Origin: Bursaphelenchus xylophilus
Taxonomy: Eukaryota > Nematoda > Chromadorea > Rhabditida > Aphelenchoididae
Direction of reading: 5' to 3'
Assembly: GCA_904066235.2 (NCBI GenBank)
Contig: CAJFCV020000001.1
Span: 806,001 to 870,000, forward strand
DNA length: 64,000 bases
Every line of letters begins with the position of its first letter. Within the stretch, counting starts at the first letter, position 1. Of this stretch, positions 53,301 to 57,672 are shown one piece after another. The position numbers were made by a program, and so were the translations under genes. Under the pieces are notes generated by a model. That model saw only the letters and a program-made list of their open reading frames with translations, did no database searches and was not told the origin of the DNA.

Positions 53301-55367
53301 AGTCCAAGTTTTCGGAAGAATATGAAAAAATCCAACAAAAAGTATCCCTAGAAATTCAAAATTAGATCAAAAATCCCACTAAAAGTATCCAAAAGTATCA
53401 CGAAAATTCAAACGAATCCCAAAAATTCCACAAGAAGTATCCAAAAGTATCCAAAACCCCTCGAAATCAATTCAAAATTACTCACCTGTATTCTCAAGTC
53501 TTCTTTTTCTGGATCCTCATATGTGTGATCATAGAAGTAATCACAAATTGATCTGCCGAATGCAGTGAAGTCCTCGTCTTCCTCCTCATCCTCCTCCAAT
53601 ATCCTGGCCAGCTCCTCGCGCTTCTGCTTCTCTTCTTCGATCTCCTTAAGGTAGTCGAAGCGTCTCTTCTTGATGGCCTCCAAAAGATCTTCATCTGCCT
53701 TTCGCTTTTGTCCCCTAAGGGCAACAACGTTGGCAGAGCTTGGTGAAGACATTTTTTGAGGGGAAGTTGCTGAAAAATAAAAGTTAAAAATGAAAAAAAC
53801 TGGTAAGATTATACTGTTTGGATTAATTTAATCACGATGTAAATAAAGAAAGATAAGGAAGAAGCAATTGGGAAACAAAAACTTTTTGTTTTATAAAAAA
53901 AAATAAAATAAAAAAATTAGCTCGCGCCCAAAAAATCCATGGTAAAACCACCCTTCCGACCACTGCATCCTATCATAAATGAGGTTACTTTCCCCGAGAC
54001 ATCCTGCTAGCCTTGCGCAGAAAGTTTTCGCCACGGTAATTTCTGCGCTAGCAGAAAATTTGAAGCCAATTGCGCAAGCGATAGATATCTTTGATTTTGG
54101 AATAACAGAAAAAATTTTAAAAAAAATTGTTATGGTTTTAATGCAGAGTTTTTTTTTACGAATTAGACTTACCTCCAGGAAATTCTTGCATCACCGAATT
54201 GAATTAAATTTGTCTCATATTTAATCTTTAAAATGCTGATCTGGGTCCTTGACTAGCCATTTGGGCCTTTAAAATGCTGATCCAATCTTTTTGGCTCGCC
54301 ATTTGAGCCCATTAAAATTCAAAAAATTAATTTTTAAAAACACTGCATAAGAAAAAAATGTAAAGATCAAGAAAAATGAACATAATTTTCGAAATCAGCA
54401 CCCTCAAAAACCTCGAAATGAAGTGCTTTCAAAAAAAATTCAAAAAATTACTAGTTTAAAGAGCTACTTTTCTGAATCTATGGAGATGTGATTATCGTAG
54501 GGCTATGATTGGAATTATTCCGCTTTGAGGCCGCAGCAGCGTGGCGCAGTGGAAGCGTGCTGGGCCCATAACCCAGAGGTCGGTGGATCGAAACCACTCG
54601 CTGCTAATCGCTCTTTTTGCATGTTTTTGGGTAAAATTGAAGTGGAAACGGTATTGGGAAGTGGTTAAATTTGTTTTTTATGGGTTGTATATTATTTTAG
54701 AGGCCTGTTGAAATGGAGATTTTTTATTTTTTAAGAATTTTTTTTTGAAATTTTTTGATTTTTGTGCGAATTGGGGTAAAGGGGTATTGTAAAGGGGCCA
54801 TGAATATTTTTTGGAAGTTTTAAGAGGTGTTTTATATGTCATTTGGGGGTGGATGTGTGAAAAAAATTAGGGTTTTTTTCTTATTTTTTGTATTTTTCTA
54901 ATTTTTTCGGTTTTCAGATTGCGGCGGAGCGCGAGACCAAAGGCGGTGCCGTGAAGTACGCGTTCGGCGACTCCCAAATGAAGCGCATGGTCCGCATCCT
55001 GCATTCGACGGTGATGGTGCGAGTTGGCGGCGGCTGGGAAGAGTTGTCCAGCTTCCTGCGAACACATGACCCATGCCGCGCGAAGGGCCGCACCAACATC
55101 GAGCTGAACCACGGCCACGAGTTTGTAATGCCGTCGGTGAAGCCGGTGGGCGCCAACGATGTGATGGGCACGTTCGGGTCGCGGAAAAGCTCGTACGCGC
55201 CGAGCAGCGGGCGCTCCACCCCAAGGAAGATGGTGAAGTATAATGTGGAGGAGAATGTGAATCAAGGACCGGTTATAAAGGTAGATTTTTTTTAATTTTT
55301 GGGGGTTATGGGGTAAGAGGGGAGTAGGGAAAGTTTTTGGGGAGTTGATTTTGAAAAAAATTTTTTT

Positions 55368-55403
<36 letters not shown>

Positions 55404-56718
55404 ATTTTTCTGAACATTGCCGGAAGTAAAGAACGTGATTTTCTAAGAGCTCTGGGAAATTTTTAGCTCGCGTTCTGCAAAATACACCGACATTTTTAGA
55501 TATGAAATTTAAAAAATTTCAAATTTTTTCTCAAATGTGAACCGATTATAAAGGTAAAAATATAAATTTTGTGGGGGTTTTGGAGCAAGAGGGGAGTGGG
55601 GAAATTTCGGGGAATTGATTTTGAAAAAAAAATTTGTTTATTTTTTTATTTTTTTTATTTTTTTTTTTTTGAAAATTGCCGGAAATAAAGAATATGATTT
55701 TCTAAGAGCTCTGGGAAAATTTTACTTACGCTTTGCAAAATCCACCGAGATTTTTAGGTATCAAATTTTTAAAATTTCAAAATTTTCTTCATTTTTGCTC
55801 TAAACCCCTCTAAATCGAGGTGAAATTCAATTTGAAATTTGGTGATTTGCAGAATAGATAGGAGGTTTCGAGATTTTATCGAAAGGATTAGCGAAAATCG
55901 GTCTGATTTTTTATTCAAAATTGATTTGAATTTAATTCGAGATGTTGCAGGTCAGAGAAAAGACGGAGAGAAGTGTACCGATGTTCAAGAAACCGCTGAC
56001 CCCGAACTCCTCAGCCAATTCCAGTCGAAGTTATTCGAGACAGGCTAGTGATCTCAGTGCCAAAGGTAAATTTTGGACTTTTTTTGGTGATTTGAAGGGA
56101 AATGTGGGGAATTAGGATGTGATTTGGAGGTGGGATGATAAATTGGGGCTTGATTTTACTATAGGTATGTAGCTTTACAGTCTGAAAGTAGATTTTTTGA
56201 GATTTTTTGACGTTTTTATATTGTTTTAGAGGTGGAACCGAAAAATTTTGATTTTTGAAGGTAAAATAAGGTGGTATATAGGGAAGAATTGGTTTAGAAT
56301 GGTAGAAGATATATTTTGGTTTACTGAGGAGTGATTTTTTTGAGGGAAAGTTTTGAATTTTTAAGATTTTTTGGAATTTTTTCCACCTGATGTCTAAAGT
56401 AATATAAATTGATGAAAATACAAGCTTTTTTGTTAGGGAAGCTGATGTTTTTGGTTTTTTTGAGTCGGAAATATTATGATTCGAAACTTTTTGTGGTTCT
56501 TTTGTAATGGCGATACCCATTTTGACCTTATTTTTTCATTTTCAGACGGCTCAAACACCAGAATTCCCCGGCCACTTTCGTATCAAAACCTGGCTCAAAC
56601 CCCGTCCAGACCCTCGAGCAGAGCCAGCGATGTCTCGGATTTAAGCGCTACCCCCTCAAGACTACCCACATCCAGAAGAACCCCAGTTTCGTCGAGGCCA
56701 CAGTCCAGGAACGCCTAA
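8243..56718 (+). CDS. vab-10: Spectraplakin VAB-10, long microtubule/actin (B) isoform
   Basis: This is the gene model for the spectrin-repeat isoform. Exons: 8243-8309, 8551-8702, 8843-8920, 8982-9230, 20286-20480, 20984-21172, 21455-21717, 22310-22703, 22927-23656, 24059-24490, 25030-25913, 26417-26644, 35922-36095, 36602-36916, 39371-39505, 40130-40950, 42093-42372, 42964-43281, 43548-44961, 45404-45828, 46735-46959, 47043-47329, 47589-48337, 48941-49593, 50123-50793, 51417-51810, 52078-52236, 54918-55280, 55951-56065, 56546-56718. They sum to 11532 nt, an exact multiple of three (3843 aa). Domain order is CH1, CH2, plakin domain with SH3, linker, about sixteen spectrin repeats, EF-hand pair, GAR, Ser/Arg tail. 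That order is diagnostic of MACF1/Shot/VAB-10B, cytoplasmic linkers between F-actin and microtubules. The ER/K exon at 28413-28760 has compatible phase and could also be included. One intron (46960-47042) uses a GC donor. Exon assignment is by eye, so very short exons may be missing. Confidence 0.88.
8551..9230 (+). CDS. vab-10: vab-10 CH1 (first calponin-homology domain) exons
   Basis: There are three exons: 8551-8702, 8843-8920 and 8982-9230. Together they encode a complete CH1 domain, from [19 protein letters not shown] through [17 protein letters not shown] and [12 protein letters not shown] to [28 protein letters not shown] (split here by position). This is the first half of the tandem actin-binding domain. 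It is followed by about 48 linker residues rich in Gln, Glu and Ser. Exon phases 1, 0, 0 and 0 are all consistent. The last exon ends at GTTCAG|GTTGGT in phase 0, which fits the internal acceptor at 20285/20286 about 11 kb downstream. Confidence 0.9.
10450..11115. repeat. Large inverted repeat with MITE B at its centre
   Basis: The left arm, about 10450-10660 (GTAGACTGTCTCTAGATCC, TCGAGTCCTAAAACAATCGA, GCCAAACGGCTTACA), is matched in reverse by about 10925-11115 (AAGCCGTTTGGAGGCAAAAT, TCGATTGTTTTAGGACTCGA, GACAGTCTATGAG). It lies in the long 5' intron of vab-10 or an upstream region. Confidence 0.75.
10666..10921. mobile_element. MITE family B, copy 1, inside a larger foldback
   Basis: This is a palindromic element, CAGTGGTGGACCTGATCC...GGATCAGATCCGCCACTG, with an internal GGGCGCGCTTTTGAAATC loop. 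TA precedes the left end; the right TA is mutated. It lies at the centre of the inverted repeat 10450-11115. Confidence 0.8.
12215..12425. repeat. MITE family B, copy 2 (ends degraded)
   Basis: It has the same palindrome (CATTTTGCATCCGGGAAGTA on both arms, AAGGGCGCGCTTTT centre), but the left CAGTG end is lost. Confidence 0.75.
13520..13634. repeat. 115-bp hairpin
   Basis: GTTCGTTATAGAAG...GGCCAAAAAATCCTT pairs with AAGGATTTTAGGCCAAAATA...CTTCTATAACAAAC around a 5-nt loop. The arms are about 50 bp with a few mismatches. Confidence 0.75.
15856..16600 (+). CDS. vab-10: vab-10 alternative N-terminus, two exons
   Basis: ATG at 15856 opens exon 15856-16139 (phase 2 donor, ACAG|GTGCGT), followed by 16243-16600 after a TTCCAG acceptor. 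Together they encode about 214 residues that are basic and Ser/His/Arg-rich, ending ...[13 protein letters not shown] in phase 0 at GTAATT. The phase matches the acceptor at 20286, so a product would carry CH2 without CH1. There is no recognisable domain. The short pattern ERKVERVKR and an LRRTAS segment resemble motifs in the exon at 19488. Spliced isoforms lacking CH1 are known for vertebrate dystonin; their use here is inferred. Confidence 0.62.
17459..17563. repeat. Dispersed repeat C, copy 2
   Basis: This diverged copy of 1229-1376 (TTTTGGCGTTCACTGTG, GGAAATTGCACAATGG, TTTGTTTTCTCACAGTGAAT) abuts the foldback at 17558. Confidence 0.5.
17558..17893. repeat. About 335-bp foldback element
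   Basis: GGGAATTTATGGCTCCAATG on the left pairs with CATTGGAGCCATCAATTCCC on the right. Matching continues inward (AAAGGGCATAGGAGG / CCTCCTATGCCCTTT; TTTAAATTTACC / GGTAAATTTAAA). Confidence 0.75.
19488..20480 (+). CDS. vab-10: vab-10 long alternative first exon carrying the start of CH2
   Basis: ATG at 19488 is preceded by an in-frame stop at 19473. The exon encodes 331 residues: a Ser/Arg-rich head, a charged predicted coiled coil ([19 protein letters not shown]... region, about 20095-20240) and the first part of CH2 ([33 protein letters not shown]). It ends in phase 0 at AAATCG|GTAAGA. An excellent 3' splice site, TTTATTTCCAG|GCACAA, lies within it at 20285/20286 in phase 0. CH1-containing transcripts probably enter there, with only 20286-20480 as exon. 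Confidence 0.8.
20984..21172 (+). CDS. vab-10: vab-10 CH2 (second calponin-homology domain), C-terminal part
   Basis: This is a 63-codon exon in phase 0 at both ends. It encodes [20 protein letters not shown] and [20 protein letters not shown], the classical end of a spectraplakin CH2. With the preceding exon it completes the tandem actin-binding module (about residues 195-300 of the CH1-containing isoforms). Confidence 0.92.
21455..22703 (+). CDS. vab-10: vab-10 plakin domain, N-terminal exons
   Basis: Exons 21455-21717 (phase 0 to 2) and 22310-22703 (phase 2 to 0) encode helical spectrin-like repeats that open the plakin domain, for example [24 protein letters not shown] and [14 protein letters not shown] Gln-rich patch (QQQQQTQQQ) interrupts them. 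The intron between carries a complete 255-bp TA-flanked MITE (22015-22269). Confidence 0.87.
22015..22269. mobile_element. MITE family B, copy 3, in a vab-10 intron
   Basis: This 255-bp palindromic copy starts CAGCGACAGATCTGATCC and ends GGTCCCCCACTG, with TA on both sides (22013-22014, 22270-22271). CACTG ends and TA targets point to a Tc1/mariner-type MITE. It fills half of intron 21718-22309. Confidence 0.85.
22927..23656 (+). CDS. vab-10: vab-10 plakin domain exon with spectrin-like repeats
   Basis: This 243-codon exon encodes about two spectrin-like triple-helical repeats with conserved Trp positions ([23 protein letters not shown]). It ends with [22 protein letters not shown]..., the entry to the plakin-domain SH3. 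Phase 1 at the end (CACTG|GTGGGT) joins GGC-GAC in the next exon. Confidence 0.9.
24059..24490 (+). CDS. vab-10: vab-10 plakin domain SH3 and following helices
   Basis: The exon starts inside the SH3 fold: [19 protein letters not shown] then [16 protein letters not shown], with VPSV at the position of the usual xVPSxY motif and Phe after it. Plakin SH3 domains are inserted in a spectrin repeat and lack a normal Pro-ligand groove. The rest of the exon returns to helical repeat sequence. Phase is 1 at both ends. Confidence 0.87.
24515..25029 (+). repeat. Tandem units of about 130 bp filling a vab-10 intron
   Basis: Four units starting near 24519, 24655, 24785 and 24920 each begin TATCAGxTGxCTAGTGTAATA and continue with GTTGAAAAGTTTGATTGAAA-like sequence. 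They make up nearly all of intron 24491-25029. Confidence 0.75.
25030..26644 (+). CDS. vab-10: vab-10 plakin domain, C-terminal exons
   Basis: Exons 25030-25913 and 26417-26644 encode further spectrin-like repeats, for example [36 protein letters not shown] and [14 protein letters not shown]. They end the part shared by both isoform classes (about residue 1287). The end at ACAG|GTTGGT is phase 0, compatible with the ER/K exon (28413), the plakin-repeat exon (29246) and the first B exon (35922). The isoform choice is therefore made at this donor or at the next one. Confidence 0.9.
26645..28412 (+). other. vab-10 intron before the ER/K exon
   Basis: This is a 1.8-kb intron with A/T runs and the 31-bp minisatellite. 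No further exon is supported. Confidence 0.6.
27471..27625 (+). repeat. 31-bp minisatellite, five units
   Basis: Units read TTTTCCCTCAAAAATCATCA followed by AAATCCCATAA, with a few substitutions, within intron 26645-28412. Confidence 0.85.
28413..28760 (+). CDS. vab-10: vab-10 ER/K single-alpha-helix exon
   Basis: This 116-codon exon is in phase 0 on both sides (TTTTTAG|GAGGAG and GCCCG|GTAAGA). It is composed almost wholly of Glu, Arg, Lys, Asp and Ala, with repeating [12 protein letters not shown] blocks and no hydrophobic heptad in its last half. This composition is that of ER/K single alpha helices, rigid monomeric rods. At 0.15 nm per residue it would span about 17 nm. It lies between the plakin domain and the plakin repeats of the A form, the place of the dimeric coiled-coil rod in plectin and BPAG1e. 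Its inclusion in B transcripts cannot be excluded. Confidence 0.78.
28930..29211. repeat. Foldback element in the intron before plakin-repeat exon I
   Basis: The left arm (ACAGTCTCGGGCTGGATCAT, TTAAAATGCATCC, TCTGGCAGAAAGAG) is inverted in the right arm (CTCTTTTTGCCAGAG, GGATGCATTTTAATGC, GATCTTGTCCAGGACTGTG). The loop is about 90 bp. It occupies most of intron 28761-29245. Confidence 0.7.
29246..32525 (+). CDS. vab-10: vab-10A plakin-repeat exon I
   Basis: This is a single 3280-nt exon encoding about 1093 residues made of tandem plakin (plectin) repeats. The recurring core has the form (I/L)SLxEAxxxGLID, for example [43 protein letters not shown] and [12 protein letters not shown]. These modules form plakin-repeat domains that bind intermediate filaments in vertebrate plakins. 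The exon ends in phase 1 (ACCCG|GTAAGA). Confidence 0.95.
32849..35307 (+). CDS. vab-10: vab-10A plakin-repeat exon II and A-isoform C-terminus
   Basis: This terminal exon encodes about 819 residues. It starts with a short Ser/Pro-rich linker, continues the plakin repeats ([57 protein letters not shown]) and ends in a Thr/Ser-rich tail ([20 protein letters not shown]) before tandem TAA stops. The phase 1 join to 32525 reads SPV-RSLGS. Confidence 0.94.
35683..35821 (+). terminator. Polyadenylation signals for the vab-10A transcript
   Basis: AATAAA occurs at 35683-35688 and again at 35816-35821, 375-515 bp after the A stop and just before the first B-specific exon (35922). One of these is the likely 3' end of A mRNAs. 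There is no other coding signal between 35308 and 35921. Confidence 0.5.
35922..36916 (+). CDS. vab-10: vab-10B linker exons 1-2
   Basis: Exons 35922-36095 (58 codons) and 36602-36916 (105 codons) are both in phase 0 at both ends. They encode a Ser/Asn-rich, presumably disordered linker ([34 protein letters not shown]) with no recognised domain. Acceptors are GAATTTAG and TCCTTTCCAG. A degenerate copy of the 450-bp MITE fills most of the intron between them. Confidence 0.78.
36175..36500 (-). repeat. MITE family A, copy in a vab-10B intron
   Basis: This reversed, truncated copy (TTTCTACCGTAGATGG, CGTACTCTCTCGGCCGCAAA, AAAGAAAATCTGAGCGTCG) occupies most of intron 36096-36601. Confidence 0.65.
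36917..39370 (+). other. vab-10B intron of 2.4 kb
   Basis: It contains CTAGTxTAATATAA-type motifs near 37003, 37130 and 38571 and several CCTTATTTTAG stretches. I see no exon. Confidence 0.55.
39371..39505 (+). CDS. vab-10: vab-10B linker exon 3 (small basic exon)
   Basis: This is a 45-codon exon in phase 0 at both ends (CCATTAG|AAT and CATGAG|GTAAAT). It encodes [19 protein letters not shown] followed by a Lys/Arg cluster (KKKRKRGK) that resembles a nuclear localisation signal, then [12 protein letters not shown]. It is supported only by splice signals and frame, so it may be alternative. Confidence 0.58.
39710..39936. mobile_element. MITE family B, copy 4, in a vab-10B intron
   Basis: This 227-bp copy is flanked by TA (39708-39709, 39937-39938). 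Its arms pair from GACGGACCTGATCCAGTGGC to its complement at the right end. Confidence 0.85.
40130..40950 (+). CDS. vab-10: vab-10B linker exon leading into the spectrin repeats
   Basis: This exon has 273 codons plus 2 nt. The first two thirds are acidic and Ser/Thr-rich ([35 protein letters not shown]). The last 50 residues ([18 protein letters not shown]...) are the first helix of the spectrin-repeat rod. It ends in phase 2 at GAGAG|GTAAGG. Confidence 0.85.
42093..43281 (+). CDS. vab-10: vab-10B spectrin-repeat exons
   Basis: Exons 42093-42372 and 42964-43281 encode helical spectrin-type repeats with the conserved Trp in the first helix of each ([32 protein letters not shown]). Phases are 2, 0 and 0. 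The intron contains a complete TA-flanked MITE at 42632-42860. Confidence 0.88.
42632..42860. mobile_element. MITE family B, copy 5, in a vab-10B intron
   Basis: This 229-bp copy, CAGTGACGGACCTGGTCC...GGTCCGCCACTG, is flanked by TA on both sides (42630-42631, 42861-42862). A short fragment of the same end (GTGGACCTGATCCAATGGCA) lies at 42541-42560. Confidence 0.85.
43548..44961 (+). CDS. vab-10: vab-10B large spectrin-repeat exon
   Basis: This 1414-nt exon encodes 471 residues, about four spectrin repeats, with typical helix A/B/C patterns ([20 protein letters not shown] preceded by [16 protein letters not shown] helices, [18 protein letters not shown]). Spectrin repeats give the rod its length and spring. 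The exon ends in phase 1. Confidence 0.92.
45404..45828 (+). CDS. vab-10: vab-10B spectrin-repeat exon
   Basis: The exon encodes 141 residues including [20 protein letters not shown] and [20 protein letters not shown], about 1.3 spectrin repeats. It starts after TTTTTAG in phase 1 and ends in phase 0 at GATGTG|GTAAGG. Confidence 0.88.
46735..47329 (+). CDS. vab-10: vab-10B spectrin-repeat exons joined by a GC-AG intron
   Basis: Exons 46735-46959 and 47043-47329 encode spectrin-repeat helices ([38 protein letters not shown]). The donor of the intron between them reads CAACAG|GCAAGT, so it is a GC-AG intron. The nearest GT, four bases on, would shift the frame into an early stop. The second exon ends in phase 2 (GAGAA|GTAGGT). 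Confidence 0.82.
47589..48337 (+). CDS. vab-10: vab-10B spectrin-repeat exon
   Basis: The exon encodes about 249 residues over more than two spectrin repeats ([58 protein letters not shown]). It begins in phase 2 after TTTTAG and ends in phase 1 at GAAGG|GTAAGG. Confidence 0.9.
48941..49593 (+). CDS. vab-10: vab-10B spectrin-repeat exon
   Basis: The exon encodes 217 residues, two spectrin repeats with tryptophan landmarks ([57 protein letters not shown]). It enters in phase 1 and ends in phase 0 at GAGAAG|GTAGGA. Confidence 0.9.
50123..50793 (+). CDS. vab-10: vab-10B last full spectrin-repeat exon
   Basis: The exon encodes about 223 residues of spectrin-like helices ([40 protein letters not shown]) and ends in a basic linker ([15 protein letters not shown]) in phase 2 (AGAA|GTGAGT). 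It joins the EF-hand exon. Confidence 0.88.
50860..50900. repeat. Perfect 19-bp hairpin with 3-nt loop
   Basis: TCTCTCAATCCCTTCTATA, loop GAG, then its exact complement, in intron 50794-51416. A direct repeat (GAGGAGGATTTTTCGGATTTT) flanks it on both sides. Confidence 0.85.
51417..51810 (+). CDS. vab-10: vab-10B terminal rod helix and EF-hand pair
   Basis: The exon encodes [20 protein letters not shown] and [20 protein letters not shown], the family-typical run into the EF hands. EF-hand 1 has a full 12-residue loop, [14 protein letters not shown]-hand 2 reads [10 protein letters not shown], two residues short of the usual DRDGDGYIxxxE-type loop, so calcium binding there is doubtful. In spectraplakins this pair packs against the GAR domain that follows. 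Confidence 0.92.
52078..52236 (+). CDS. vab-10: vab-10B exon with the start of the GAR domain
   Basis: The exon encodes 53 residues: a Pro/Arg linker ([20 protein letters not shown]) and then [14 protein letters not shown], the Cys-x-Cys start of the GAS2-related (GAR) zinc-binding microtubule domain. The rest of the domain lies beyond a 2681-bp intron. Confidence 0.85.
52428..52499 (-). tRNA. Initiator tRNA-Met (CAT)
   Basis: This 72-nt gene is read on the minus strand. Acceptor AGCAGCG pairs with CGCTGCT, and the anticodon stem is GGGC-CCATAA-CCC with anticodon CAT. Initiator hallmarks are present: an A1-U72 end pair, three G-C pairs at the anticodon stem, and a T-loop reading ATCGAAA instead of TTCRANY. 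A T5 pol III terminator follows at 52417-52421. It sits in the vab-10B intron 52237-54917 and is identical over the tRNA body to the plus-strand copy at 54535. Confidence 0.96.
52712..53752 (-). CDS. Nested gene: highly acidic Glu-rich protein
   Basis: This two-exon minus-strand gene lies inside a vab-10B intron. Exon 1 is 53752-53486 (89 codons, ending ATACAG|GTGAGT) and exon 2 is 53152-52712 (TTTTTTCAG|GAACTG, to the stop), giving 235 aa. The N-terminus is charged, with a basic KKRR patch ([19 protein letters not shown]). A segment [17 protein letters not shown]...LRIQELL loosely recalls a BESS-type interaction motif. The last 100 residues are almost entirely Glu/Asp with scattered Tyr, Trp and Leu. 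Function is not recognised; nuclear or chromatin-associated roles are common for such acidic proteins but are inference only. The low-complexity tail could vary in length. Confidence 0.72.
53770..53777 (-). promoter_or_regulatory. Likely trans-splice (or 5'UTR) acceptor of the nested gene
   Basis: On the minus strand TTATTTTTCAG ends at 53770, 17 nt before the ATG at 53752-53750. No upstream coding sequence needs it, so in a nematode it is best read as a spliced-leader acceptor. An upstream 5'UTR intron is the alternative. Confidence 0.5.
53793..54506. other. Spacer between the nested gene and the right-hand tRNA
   Basis: This is AT-rich and contains a bulged hairpin at about 54006-54054 (CTGCTAG...GCGCAGAAA / TTTCTGCGCTAGCAG). 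No RNA family is recognised. Confidence 0.4.
54535..54606 (+). tRNA. Initiator tRNA-Met (CAT), second copy
   Basis: This has the same 72-nt sequence and initiator features as the copy at 52428-52499, but on the plus strand. CAT is at 54567-54569, and a T5 terminator lies about 5 bp downstream (54611-54615). About 28 bp upstream and more than 100 bp downstream are also related between the two copies, so they form the tips of an inverted duplication. Confidence 0.96.
54918..55280 (+). CDS. vab-10: vab-10B GAR (GAS2-related) domain exon
   Basis: The exon encodes 121 residues with the unmistakable GAR core: [35 protein letters not shown] and [14 protein letters not shown]. It binds microtubule lattices in the family. 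A basic Ser-rich stretch follows. The end at ATAAAG|GTAGAT is phase 0; a duplicated copy of this donor lies 273 bp further on. Confidence 0.95.
55266..55795 (+). repeat. Tandem duplication (about 270 bp) that copied a splice donor
   Basis: The last about 15 nt of the GAR exon plus intron (ACCGGTTATAAAG|GTAGAT) recur 273 bp later (ACCGATTATAAAG|GTAAAA at 55553/55554). Matching downstream sequence follows, including ATTGCCGGAAxTAAAGAA, TTTTCTAAGAGCTCTGGGAA and T-tracts. Confidence 0.8.
55951..56718 (+). CDS. vab-10: vab-10B C-terminal Ser/Arg-rich tail with an SxIP-like motif
   Basis: Exons 55951-56065 and 56546-56718 (stop TAA) encode a basic Ser/Pro/Arg-rich tail. The sequence NTRIPRPL contains TRIP, a Ser/Thr-x-Ile-Pro site of the kind that binds EB1 at growing microtubule ends in other spectraplakins. 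Repeated [12 protein letters not shown] segments follow. EB1 binding is inferred, not shown. Confidence 0.85.
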
Positions 56719-57672
56719 AATAATATAATTTATTGTAAAACCCTAAAGTTTTTTGTAAACCCCTGTCTAATTTGGTCCCACATACATCCTACAGCAAAAT
56801 TGAAAATGTTTTAATAAGCCCTCAGGGTACTGTAACATTTTTTTGCTAAGATTTTTTCTGTTTGGCTAAGCACTGTCTCCGAAAACGGTTAAACCCCCAT
56901 AATTTTTTTCAAATTCCCCCAAAAAGGAAGTCTATATTGTATTGTTTGTCCATATCACTTATCAATCCGAAGTCGTCAGCTCAAAACATTCAAAAAACAT
57001 AATTTTATATTGTTTTAGCTCTTTCCCCACAAACGAATGCCAGTAATTCTTATTTTTCTGTATCGGTACTTTGCAATTTTATATTGAATATACGATAAAT
57101 TTATTTTGGAAGAGATTGGTTGTTCAATTGAAGGTTAGTTGTAAGATTTTCGAGGTATTTTTTGAGATTTGATGTCATGGATAATATAATTTTTATTGAG
57201 TTTTTGACTGAAAATTTTTTTAATAGACAGTAACTGGGGTGGTAAGGGAGATGGTAAAAAATTTCGGAGGAAATTTTAAGTTTTTCCATGTTTTTGAGCG
57301 ATTTTTGACATTTGATGTCATGGATAATATAATTTTTATCGAATTTGTGGCTAAAAATTTTTAAATAGACAATAAGTGGGTTGGTAATGAGATTGTTAAC
57401 TGAATTTGAACAAATTTTCATTTTTCCTTGATGTTTGGGGAACTTTTTTTCATCTGATATCATGGATAATATAAATTCCCCCAATTTTAGCCTCAAATTA
57501 ACCAGAAACCCAAAGAAATGGCCCTCCGAATACGTAATCCCTCTCACCTTGCCCATTAGAATACATTATCCGCGAATTTTCGCCCACCCTTCGAATCTCT
57601 CAACTTCTCCTTGGCAACGCACCGTGCGGCCGGCTCTCGCCGCAATTAGGAGCGAAAACCAAAGGGGAACGG
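56719..57672 (+). other. vab-10B 3' end and intergenic DNA
   Basis: This holds the vab-10B 3'UTR (no canonical AATAAA seen close to the stop) and the three tandem units at 57100-57480. A GC-richer stretch at 57500-57670 may be a promoter. Confidence 0.5.
57100..57480 (+). repeat. Tandem units of about 140 bp, three copies
   Basis: Each unit contains TGATGTCATGGATAATATAA near 57172, 57315 and 57459, followed by TAGACAxTAAxTGGGxTGGTAA-type sequence. Lies between vab-10 and TBCCD1. Confidence 0.7.

Larger units (their letters stand above)
52329..54713. repeat. Inverted duplication carrying the two initiator tRNA genes
   Basis: Arms are about 52329-52527 and 54507-54713, roughly 200 bp each. 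They include the tRNAs, some upstream sequence (GGAATTATTCCG versus the complement of CGGAGTAATTCTG) and over 100 bp downstream (GATATTGGGAAGTGG-like and GGCCTGTTGAAA). The spacer of about 2 kb carries the acidic-protein gene. Confidence 0.82.

Noticed and set aside
53988..54060. Bulged hairpin upstream of the right-hand tRNA as a snoRNA
   Set aside because: No H/ACA or C/D boxes could be placed convincingly.
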